Below the pieces are notes generated by a model. The model was not told the DNA's origin. It saw only the letters and a list, made by a program, of their open reading frames with translations, and did not search any database. Made by a program: the position numbers and the translations under genes. Below are positions 1-7,893 of a stretch of 64,000 bases of DNA, in pieces. The stretch's first letter is position 1. Each line of letters opens with the position of its first letter. The stretch spans positions 5,810 to 69,809 of the forward strand of contig JBATSB010000084.1 of NCBI GenBank assembly GCA_049293015.1, in the 5' to 3' direction. Source of the DNA: UBA2330 sp049293015. Lineage in GTDB: Bacteria; Bacteroidota; Ignavibacteria; Tepidaquicellales; Tepidaquicellaceae.

Positions 1-425
1 ATAGTGGATGTCCCTGCTAATGAAGATGTACTCAGATTTGAAATTGTCAAGCCGATACCAATATCTTCTACAAATCCATTTATATACACACTATCTGCAC
101 CATTCAGATCTATAAGCGGAGCTCCGTCCACTGTTCCGGAAATTGTATAAACATTAGTAGATGATATTTGAAATCCTGCCCAAGTTCCTTCATTAAGTGC
201 ATTTGCTCCGGATTCGGTGATGTTGGCATTTATTTTAACTCTTATAAAAGCACTTGTCTGCGCCGGACCTGAATTGAATGTCTCAAATACGCCGCCGGCA
301 CCGGTTAATGTTGTATAGTTTCCGTCAAGCCCAATAGAGCTTGTAACAGTAATTTGCGCAAAAGTTTTTGAAGAAGATAAGAATAGAAAAATTGTGATAA
401 CTAAAATTGATAAAAGACTTTTCAT
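1..425 (-). CDS. N-terminal part of a secreted protein (cut by window edge)
   Basis: The frame opens with ATG at 425 and runs off the left edge of the window, giving 141 visible codons without a stop. The first 24 residues are a classical Sec signal peptide: a Lys near the start, a long Leu/Ile/Phe core, then a TFAQ cleavage region. The mature part is rich in Gly, Thr, Ser and Asn (ITVTSSIGLDGNYTTLTGAG and onward), typical of extracellular proteins in this group. No catalytic motif is visible. It probably ends in a T9SS sorting domain like its relatives, but that end lies outside the window. It was recognised only by direct translation of the left edge. Confidence 0.7.
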   Translation of the reverse strand, partial: MKSLLSILVITIFLFLSSSKTFAQITVTSSIGLDGNYTTLTGAGGVFETFNSGPAQTSAFIRVKINANITESGANALNEGTWAGFQISSTNVYTISGTVDGAPLIDLNGADSVYINGFVEDIGIGLTISNLSTSSLAGTST

Positions 426-1360
426 AACTTTTTTTAAGTTAGATTTATAAATGATCTTGGTATTGCTGATATAATTGCAAGGAGCTTATTCTAAAATTAT
501 CAGATATATCATTTATCAAATCATCTTAATAGTATTCAACAGAAAAATAATTATTCGGATCTGTCTCCTTTTATATTAATTTTATAAAAAGTCCTGTTCA
601 ATTTAAGTAAATTTCAAATTACAACTTAAACAAAAAAAAATCAAAAACCAATCATGTATTTTTATATAAAAATATATTCATCAATGTTGTCCAATACAAT
701 TTATATAATGACTAAATTCTGACAAAATATGCATAGATCATTGAGTTTATTTATTTATACAATTTACCCCGCCACCAATGCCATAAAGTTAAGGGATTTT
801 TTAAATATAATTTGATTAATATAAATTTTTAATTTAAAAGTTCAGACTCCTTCCCTTTTTTCAAAAGGGAGGCTGGGAGGGGTTTGCTGATAGCAACGAT
901 ACTTCGTCCTTAACTTAATGGCATTGGCCACCCCCCTTCCCTTGCCAAGAAAGTGTTTCAAAATATAATTATAATAATTATCTCTAAGTATCCAGATAGG
1001 GCTTGCACTATGTTTTGACAAAAATAACTTTCAAGTTATATAGAAGATATCAAAACAGAGGCACAAAGCATTTAATCTTAAAAGTTTTTTTCTTCGTGTC
1101 TTGAAGTCTTAGTATTAAAAATGCTGTTTTGAGAAAGGTCTGCCAAGTAGAGGGTTTGGTGGGTTTTAGATAGTAAAATGGACTTTAATATTTATTAATA
1201 AAATTCATTTGATATTTTTAAAAAAGATTTTTCAAATCGCTTTGGACTGAGTTGTTTATTCAGAGTTGTGTTTTCATACTGCCGTCAAAAAATGGTTTTA
1301 ATATAGATAGATTTTCAATGTTCTTTTTTTGAGAGATCCAAAGGTTGGTTTAATAATTAA
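426..1360. other. Gene-free region between secreted protein and cyclase cluster
   Basis: About 0.9 kb of very AT-rich DNA with no convincing reading frame on either strand. It contains an imperfect inverted repeat (775..927) enclosing a CCCTTTT/AAAAGGG hairpin. Near 1050..1110 is text resembling the dispersed 'gaggcacaaag / cttgaagtctt' words seen elsewhere in the window. The left half should hold the promoter of the secreted gene starting at 425; the right half is the 3' side of the cyclase operon. Confidence 0.6.
775..927. repeat. Inverted repeat pair around a short hairpin
   Basis: CCAATGCCATAAAGTTAAGG at 775..794 is the reverse complement, with one mismatch in 20, of 908..927. Between the arms, near 850..872, is a second hairpin with CCCTTTT and AAAAGGG arms. 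The arrangement resembles a small non-autonomous element or repeat cassette. No coding capacity is seen. Confidence 0.55.
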
Positions 1361-4300
1361 CTATTTTTTAAAAAAAATTAAATCAACCGCTTCTTCCGGT
1401 GTCATCGATCTCCCTTTCTCAAAACTTTTTAAATATTCATCATCAGTCATATTCTTTTTCAGATACATCACCGAATCATCAAACACTTTTTGATCTGATT
1501 CAGTGAAAATATAATTATGTGATTCAGAAAATTCTTTTATAAAACCAAGTAACTTCGTTAATGGCAGATCTGATTTTAATTTGATATGAACATCAATTAA
1601 TCTTATAAAATTTTGTGCAATTTCATATTTATTCCCTAAAATTATACATTGAGATAGACTTTCCTGATAGAATTCTTTTGCTTTGTCATATTCTTTTTTA
1701 AAGAAAGAGATTTTACCCAATCCAATGAGAGAATTAGCAATTCCGGTTTTATCTCCTATATCACGGCTGATTGAAAGACTCTTTTGAAATAAGCCATCGG
1801 CTTTGTCATATTCTTTCTTTTCCAAAGACATAAATCCCAGATTATTTAGAGAACCGGCAATTCCTCTTTTATCTCCTATATCATGACAGATTGTCAAACT
1901 CTCTTCATATAAGTCAGTTGCTTTGTCAAATTCTTCTTTATTTATAAAAATAATTCCAAGATTACTCAGACAAATTGCAATTCCTCTTTTATCTCCGGTA
2001 TCACGACGGATTAACAGACTCTCTTCAATTAAGTCAACTGCTTTATCATATTTCCTTTTTTTTATAGATACAATACCCAGATTACTCAGACATTTAGCAA
2101 TTCCTCTTTTATCTCCGGTAACTCGACTGATAGAAAGACTCTCTTCAAATAAGTCAGTTGATTTGCCAAAATCACTTTTATCAAAAGAAATAATTCCAAG
2201 ATTATTCAGACTATTTGCAGTTCCAATTTTATCTCCTGTATCACGACTGATTGACAGACTCTTTTTAAAAAAGCCGACTGCTTGTTCATATTCTCCTTTC
2301 ACTTTTAAAATATGTCCAAGAAAATTTAAAGAAGAGCCTATACCTTTTTTGTCATTAAGATTAATATAGAGATCATGACACTCTTGAAGAACTTTCTCTG
2401 CCTTTTCAATTTCACCTTTATTATATTCAAATATTCCGATCAGTAATAAAATTTTAGTAAAGCAGGCATTCATTGTTTCCGGAATATTCAAATGAATTTT
2501 TTGAAAACGGAGAATACCTTCAGTAAATTGTCCTCGTATTTCCCAGTAATATCCCAATGCTCCTGCTAACCCTGCTTCTTTATTTATGTCTCCCGTATCT
2601 CCGGAAAATTTTAAACCCATTTCTAAATTCCCTTTTTCTTCATCTAAAATCTTTAACCATTTTACTATTTCAGGACCCTGCAATTTCAGATCAGCGGTTT
2701 CTGCCAGCTCAGTATAATACTTTAAATGCTTTTCGGAAATGTTACTGTGTTCGCCGGCGTTTAATAATTTTTCATTTCCATATTGTCTTATAGTCTCAAG
2801 CATCCGGTATCGTTCATTTGCATTATCAAAAATTATTATGGATTTCTCAGACAGATTTTGTAAGTATTCTATAATTTCATATTTATCTAATATATCATCC
2901 GAACATATATCTTCGGCTGCTTCTAAAATCCATCCACTTCTGAATACAGATAATCTGTTCCAAAGTATCTTTTCGTTTTCTGAAAGAAGATCATAGCTCC
3001 AGTCAATCAGTGATCTTAAAGTCTGCTGTCTCGGAAGTGCTGTTCTCTTTCCTCCTGTCAGCAGTCTGAATCTGTCATCAAGTCTCTCATGAATTTTCTC
3101 AACCGACATAATCTTTGTTCTTGCTGCAGCGAGTTCTATAGCAAGCGGTATCCCGTCAAGTCTTGAACAGATCTCAGCAAGGGCAGGAGTATTTTCAATT
3201 GTCACTCTAAATTCAGTATTGACTGCCAATGCTCTCTCTATAAATAATCTTACAGACTCATACTGTATCAATTGTTCAGGTGTATCTTTCACTTCAGGAT
3301 TGGGATGAGAGAGAGAAGGGATTTTGTATATCTGTTCCCCGGAGCTTTTTAAAGCTTCACGGCTTGTTGACATGACCTTTAGCTTTGGACAAATTGAAAG
3401 TAGATTTTCTGTAAATTCTGCGCATACATCTATCATATGTTCACAGTTATCAAGTATTATCAGAATTTCCCTGTCCTTCAGATATCCTGTCAGTGTCGCC
3501 TCAGGAGATTCTTTCGGATTCTCTAAAATTCCAATTGCTGACATAACTGTCTGGATCAATAACTTTGGTTCGCTTACAGCTGCCAGTTCTACAAACCATA
3601 CTCCGTTTGCAAAGTCATCTATGACATCAGCGCCGGTCTGTAAAGATAATCTGGATTTCCCTGCACCGCCTGAACCTAAAAGTGTCAGTAAATGAGTTTG
3701 CGATAATAAATCCTTTACCTGCTTCAACTCTTTTTCTCTGCCGATAAAACTAGTCAGCTGAACAGGCAGATTATTCGGACGAGCATCTAGAGTTTTTAAC
3801 GGAGGAAAATCTTTTCTTAGTCCGGGAGCATTGACCTGAAAAAGTTTTATGGGTTTGATAACATCTTTTAATCTTCTATCTCCAAGATCTCTGAATGAAA
3901 TTTCATTTTTATTCTCTGCCTCAAAGTCTATAAGACTCGAAGAATCCATATTCAAAAAACTTAGAGTCTTTGGGTCTTTGAGGTTATTATTAAAGAGCAT
4001 TTCATATGTATCATTTGAAATAATGATCTGCTCTCCGTAAGCCGTTGACATTACTCTTGCAGCTCTTGCAAGTGTAATATATCCCATATACATTTTCCCG
4101 TTCCATTCAGCATTCCCGCTGTGAACTCCCATTCTGACTTTGATGACTGCATCAGTCCATTTCTCATTTGCAATTCCCAACTGCGCATCAAAAGCTGCTT
4201 TGACAGCATCAGATGCATTTTCAAATGAAGCACAGAATCCGTCACCGGTATTTTTAAATACAAATCCGTTATTGGATTCAATGGCATCTCGCAATATTGC

Positions 4301-4417
4301 ATTATGAACTTCAAGTGCAGCTGGCAGCGTATCAGGAAATTCCTGAGAAAGCTTTGTACTGCCTTCGATGTCAGTGAAGAGGAAAGTAACTGAGCCTGTT
4401 GGTATATTATTAAACAT
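1361..4417 (-). CDS. Class III cyclase / STAND ATPase / TPR signalling protein, paralog 1
   Basis: This 1018-residue protein has three parts. Residues about 8-195 are a class III adenylate/guanylate cyclase domain with FLFTDIEGSTKL and KNTGDGF; D16 and D59 are the likely metal ligands. Residues about 218-500 form a STAND/NB-ARC-type ATPase: the 'LTSFIGRE' entry motif, P-loop GSGGAGKS (248-255), Walker B LIILDNCEH (about 319-327), and the helical motif LPRQQTLRSLIDWSYDLL. The rest is a 40-residue TPR array of LGN/kinesin-light-chain style (GDKRGIA..L.NLG). In the cyclase motif LARAAR the transition-state Asn of the family is Ala117, while Arg121 is kept, so catalysis is uncertain. Its ATG follows directly on the stop of the upstream paralog (TAAATG), so the two are co-transcribed and probably coupled. 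Likely a soluble cytoplasmic signal integrator; its ligand is unknown. Confidence 0.85.
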   Translation of the reverse strand: MFNNIPTGSVTFLFTDIEGSTKLSQEFPDTLPAALEVHNAILRDAIESNNGFVFKNTGDGFCASFENASDAVKAAFDAQLGIANEKWTDAVIKVRMGVHSGNAEWNGKMYMGYITLARAARVMSTAYGEQIIISNDTYEMLFNNNLKDPKTLSFLNMDSSSLIDFEAENKNEISFRDLGDRRLKDVIKPIKLFQVNAPGLRKDFPPLKTLDARPNNLPVQLTSFIGREKELKQVKDLLSQTHLLTLLGSGGAGKSRLSLQTGADVIDDFANGVWFVELAAVSEPKLLIQTVMSAIGILENPKESPEATLTGYLKDREILIILDNCEHMIDVCAEFTENLLSICPKLKVMSTSREALKSSGEQIYKIPSLSHPNPEVKDTPEQLIQYESVRLFIERALAVNTEFRVTIENTPALAEICSRLDGIPLAIELAAARTKIMSVEKIHERLDDRFRLLTGGKRTALPRQQTLRSLIDWSYDLLSENEKILWNRLSVFRSGWILEAAEDICSDDILDKYEIIEYLQNLSEKSIIIFDNANERYRMLETIRQYGNEKLLNAGEHSNISEKHLKYYTELAETADLKLQGPEIVKWLKILDEEKGNLEMGLKFSGDTGDINKEAGLAGALGYYWEIRGQFTEGILRFQKIHLNIPETMNACFTKILLLIGIFEYNKGEIEKAEKVLQECHDLYINLNDKKGIGSSLNFLGHILKVKGEYEQAVGFFKKSLSISRDTGDKIGTANSLNNLGIISFDKSDFGKSTDLFEESLSISRVTGDKRGIAKCLSNLGIVSIKKRKYDKAVDLIEESLLIRRDTGDKRGIAICLSNLGIIFINKEEFDKATDLYEESLTICHDIGDKRGIAGSLNNLGFMSLEKKEYDKADGLFQKSLSISRDIGDKTGIANSLIGLGKISFFKKEYDKAKEFYQESLSQCIILGNKYEIAQNFIRLIDVHIKLKSDLPLTKLLGFIKEFSESHNYIFTESDQKVFDDSVMYLKKNMTDDEYLKSFEKGRSMTPEEAVDLIFFKK
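3918..3983 (-). repeat. Palindromic repeat inserted in frame in paralog 1
   Basis: The sense strand reads CCTCAAAGACCC..AGACTC, then after a short middle section CTTCGAGTCTTATAGACTTTGAGGC. The outer arms are thus nearly reverse complements. The same words (CCTCGAAGACTC, CTTTGAGTCTTCGAG) form the intergenic repeats at 14063, 14631 and 14674. The element is 66 bp, 22 codons, and encodes about residues 145-168 in the linker between cyclase and ATPase. The paralog at 4418..7642 lacks it. Confidence 0.6.
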
Positions 4418-7400
4418 TTACAATTTAATATTTAAAATTAAATCAACTGATTCTTCCAGTGTCATTGATTTCCCTTTCTCAAAACTCCTTAAAAATTCTT
4501 CTTCACCAATATCTTCTTTCAACTTCGAAACTGACTCATCGAAAACTTTTTGTTCCGGCTTTTCAAAAATAATTTTGTTTGATTTTGAAAAATGATTTAA
4601 AAAACCTAACAGTTTAATAATTGAAACACCGGATTTTTTTTTCAAACACAGATCAATAATTCTTAATAAGAAATCTGTAATTTTTTTTTTATTTCCTAAA
4701 ACAATATTATGAGACAGAATTTCCTGAAAATATTTCTGTGCTTTGTCATATTCACCTTTTTTTAGTGAAACAGCTCCCAGATTTTTTAGGGAATCCTCAA
4801 TTGCCATTTTATAATCTATCTCACGACTGATTTTCAGACCCTCTTTATAAAAGCCGTTAGCTTTATCATAATCGCCTTTAAAGTAAGATACATTTCCCAG
4901 CCCATTGAGAGAATTAGCAATGCCTCTTTTATCACCAATGTCACGTTTGATCCCAAGGCTATCTTCATAATAGCCGGCAGCTTTGTCGTATTCTCCCTTA
5001 TGATAAAAGACATTACCCAGATTATTGAGAGAATTAGCAATGCCTCTTTTTTCTCCCATTTCATACTTGATTGTAAGACTCTCTTCATAAAAACAACCTG
5101 CTTTATCATAATCACTTTTATCAAATGATACATTTCCCAGCCCATTGAGAGAATCTGCAATTCCTCTTTTATCTCCAATACATCGAAAAGTAGCTAGACT
5201 TTCCTCATATAAGTCAGCTGCATTTTCATATTCCTCTTTTACTATATATACATTCCCCAGATTATTCAGAGAACTGGCAATTCCTCTTATATCTCCAATG
5301 TCACGACGTATAGCCAGACTCTCACCATAGTAGCTGGTTGCTTTATTATGTTCTCCTTTATAATTAGAGATATTTCCCAGCCAGTGAAGAGAATTAGCAA
5401 TTCCTCTTTTGTCACCTATCACTCGACGAATTTCCAGACTTTCTTCATACAAGTCAGCTGCTTTGGCATATTCGCCTTTATCAAAAGAAACATTACCCAA
5501 GCCATTTAATGAATCAGCAATTCCTCTTTTATCTTCAATATTCCTGCGTATTTCCAAACTCTCTTTAAACATTTCTGCTGCCTTGTCATATTCTCCTTTA
5601 TCCCTAAAAATATCTCCAAGACTCTTTAGTGCAGAACCGATACCCGGTTTGTTATTCAACTTTACATATTGATCATGACTCTCTCTAAGATATTTAGTTG
5701 CTTTTTCAATTTTACCATTTCTATGTGTAAGTAATCCATTCAGAAATATAATTTTAATGTAAGTGGGATTTTTTGTTTCCGGAATGTTTAAACAGATCAA
5801 TTCAAAGCGAAGAATTCCTTCTGTAATTTGACCGCGTATATCCCAGTAATATCCCAATGCTCCTGCTAATCTGGCTTCTGTAAACATATCTCCTATTTCA
5901 TCTGAATACATCAAGCCCTTTTCCATATTACCTTTTTCTTCATCCAGAGTTTTTAGCCAGATTACTATATCAGGTCCTTGTAATTTTATATCTGCAGTTT
6001 CCGCAAGTTCAGTATAATATTTTAAATGTTTTTCTGTAATAGTTTTATATTCTTTTGTTATCTTTAATTTTTCATCACCGTATTGCCTTATCGTCTCAAG
6101 CATACGGTATCGTTCAATTACACTGTCAAAAATAATTATAGATTTCTCTGACAGATTTTGTAGTAATTCCACAATTTCAAATTTATCCGGTATTTCATCT
6201 GAACATATTTCTTCTGATGATTCTAAAGTCCAGCCCCCTCTGAATACAGATAATCTGCTCCAAAGTTTTTTTTCATTCTCAGAAAGTAGATCATAACTCC
6301 AGTCTATTAGTGATCTTAAAGTCTGTTGTCTTGGCAATGCTGTTCTCTTTCCTCCCGTCAGCAGACTGAATCTGTCGTCAAGTCTTTCATATATTTTTTC
6401 TACTGTTAAGATCTTTGTTCTTGCAGCAGCTAATTCTATTGCAAGCGGGATCCCGTCCAGTCTTGAACATATCTCAGCAAGTGCAGGTGCATTTTCATTT
6501 GTCACTATGAATTCAAAATTGACTGCTAAAGCTCTTTCTATAAATAATCTTACTGACTCATACTTTGTTAATTCTTCTGGTGTGACTTTCGTTTCAGGGT
6601 CAGGTTGTGAAAGAGAAGGTATCCTGTAGATCTGTTCACCCTCACATTTTAATGCTTCACGGCTTGTTACCAGTATCTTTAGATTTGGACATTTCGAAAG
6701 TAAATTTTCAGCTAATCCGGCACTGGCATTAATCATATGTTCACAGTTATCAAGTATGATCAGGATTTCCTTGTCTTTGAGAAATCCGGTCAATGTTTCT
6801 ATTGGCGTATTTTTGGGTTCTTCTAATACTCCAAGCGCTGACATTACAGCCTGAACCAGTAATAACGGATCGCTAATAGATGCGAGTTCTATAAACCATA
6901 CTCCATTTGCAAAGTCATCAATAACCTCAGCTCCTATCTGTAGCGAGAATCTTGTTTTCCCTGCTCCACCTGATCCGACAAGAGTTAACAAATGCGTTCT
7001 ATTCAAAAGTTTTTTTGCATGCCTTATTTCATCTTCCCTGCCGATAAAACTCGTAAGCTGAACAGGTAGATTATTTGGACGAACATCAAGGGTTTTCAAT
7101 GGAGGAAAATCTTCCCTGAGTCCGGGAGAAATTACCTGAAAAAGTTTTATTGGTTTGATTATATCTTTCAATCTCCGCTCACCCAGATCACGGAAATTTA
7201 TTTTGGAATTCTCTACAACAGATAATTTTTCATAAGTATCATTAGAAATTATTATCTGCTCACCAAAAGCTGCCGACATTACCCGTGCAGTTCTCGCTAA
7301 AGTAATGTAACCCATATATCTTTTCCCATTCCATTCAGCACTGCCGCTGTGAAGTCCCATTCTTGCTTTTATAACAGCATCCGTCCATTTTTCCTTACTA

Positions 7401-7642
7401 AGTCTTGTCTGAGCTTCGACTGCAGCTTTCACTGCATCATCAGCATTTTCAAAAGTTGCACAAAAAGCGTCACCGATTATTTCAAATACAAAACCATTAT
7501 TGGATTGAATTGCTTCTGTTAAAATTCTGTGATGAATATCCAAAGCACACTGAAGTGTATCAGGAAATTCCTGAGAAAGCTTTGTGCTGCCTTCTATGTC
7601 TGTGAAGAGAAAGGTTACAAATCCATTGGGTTTATTTTCCAT
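4418..7642 (-). CDS. Class III cyclase / STAND ATPase / TPR signalling protein, paralog 2
   Basis: This 1074-residue protein has the same layout as its neighbours: cyclase domain (FLFTDIEGSTKL; IIGDAF), STAND ATPase (P-loop GSGGAGKT, Walker B LIILDNCEH, QTLRSLIDWSYDLL), then the longest TPR array of the three. The array has about nine 40-residue units, visible in the DNA as 120-bp periodicity from about 4740 to 5640. Two features suggest a degenerate cyclase: the Lys before the second metal Asp in the other paralogs is Glu here (FEIIGDAF), and the transition-state Asn position is Ala (LARTAR). It lacks the 22-codon insert of the other two. The C-terminal tail (KGKSMTLEESVDLIL) matches that of paralog 1, so the two are recent duplicates. 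The gene is preceded by a 7-bp repeat array. Confidence 0.85.
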   Translation of the reverse strand: MENKPNGFVTFLFTDIEGSTKLSQEFPDTLQCALDIHHRILTEAIQSNNGFVFEIIGDAFCATFENADDAVKAAVEAQTRLSKEKWTDAVIKARMGLHSGSAEWNGKRYMGYITLARTARVMSAAFGEQIIISNDTYEKLSVVENSKINFRDLGERRLKDIIKPIKLFQVISPGLREDFPPLKTLDVRPNNLPVQLTSFIGREDEIRHAKKLLNRTHLLTLVGSGGAGKTRFSLQIGAEVIDDFANGVWFIELASISDPLLLVQAVMSALGVLEEPKNTPIETLTGFLKDKEILIILDNCEHMINASAGLAENLLSKCPNLKILVTSREALKCEGEQIYRIPSLSQPDPETKVTPEELTKYESVRLFIERALAVNFEFIVTNENAPALAEICSRLDGIPLAIELAAARTKILTVEKIYERLDDRFSLLTGGKRTALPRQQTLRSLIDWSYDLLSENEKKLWSRLSVFRGGWTLESSEEICSDEIPDKFEIVELLQNLSEKSIIIFDSVIERYRMLETIRQYGDEKLKITKEYKTITEKHLKYYTELAETADIKLQGPDIVIWLKTLDEEKGNMEKGLMYSDEIGDMFTEARLAGALGYYWDIRGQITEGILRFELICLNIPETKNPTYIKIIFLNGLLTHRNGKIEKATKYLRESHDQYVKLNNKPGIGSALKSLGDIFRDKGEYDKAAEMFKESLEIRRNIEDKRGIADSLNGLGNVSFDKGEYAKAADLYEESLEIRRVIGDKRGIANSLHWLGNISNYKGEHNKATSYYGESLAIRRDIGDIRGIASSLNNLGNVYIVKEEYENAADLYEESLATFRCIGDKRGIADSLNGLGNVSFDKSDYDKAGCFYEESLTIKYEMGEKRGIANSLNNLGNVFYHKGEYDKAAGYYEDSLGIKRDIGDKRGIANSLNGLGNVSYFKGDYDKANGFYKEGLKISREIDYKMAIEDSLKNLGAVSLKKGEYDKAQKYFQEILSHNIVLGNKKKITDFLLRIIDLCLKKKSGVSIIKLLGFLNHFSKSNKIIFEKPEQKVFDESVSKLKEDIGEEEFLRSFEKGKSMTLEESVDLILNIKL

Positions 7643-7661
7643 TTAAACATTTATTGATTTT

Positions 7662-7889
7662 CATTAAACATTAAACATTGAACATTGAACATTGAACATT
7701 GAACATTGAACATTGAACATTGAACATTGAACATTGAACATTGAACATTGAACATTGAACATTGAACATTAAACATTAAACATTGAACATTGAACATTAA
7801 ACATTGAACATTGAACATTGAACATTGAACATTGAACATTGAACATTGAACATTGAACATTAAACATTGAACATTAAACATTAAACATT
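7662..7889. repeat. Heptanucleotide tandem array, 32 units
   Basis: Units of CATTGAA, with CATTAAA variants, run from 7662 for 32 complete copies plus a partial one. The array fills almost the whole gap between the stop of paralog 3 (7894) and the start of paralog 2 (7642). Because 7 x 3 = 21, it also gives an apparent open frame of a repeated 7-residue peptide, which I do not consider a gene. Arrays like this are prone to slippage and resemble the 7-bp STRR repeats described in filamentous cyanobacteria. Confidence 0.95.
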
Positions 7890-7893
7890 GTCA

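Noticed and set aside
4834..5672. Frames overlapping the TPR region of the cyclase genes on both strands
   Set aside because: They mirror the 120-bp coding repeats of the real genes and have no family features.
7651..7881. Open frame of repeated MFNVQCS-type heptapeptides
   Set aside because: It is produced only by the 7-bp tandem array; the repeat unit itself has no stop. No start context and no non-repeat sequence.
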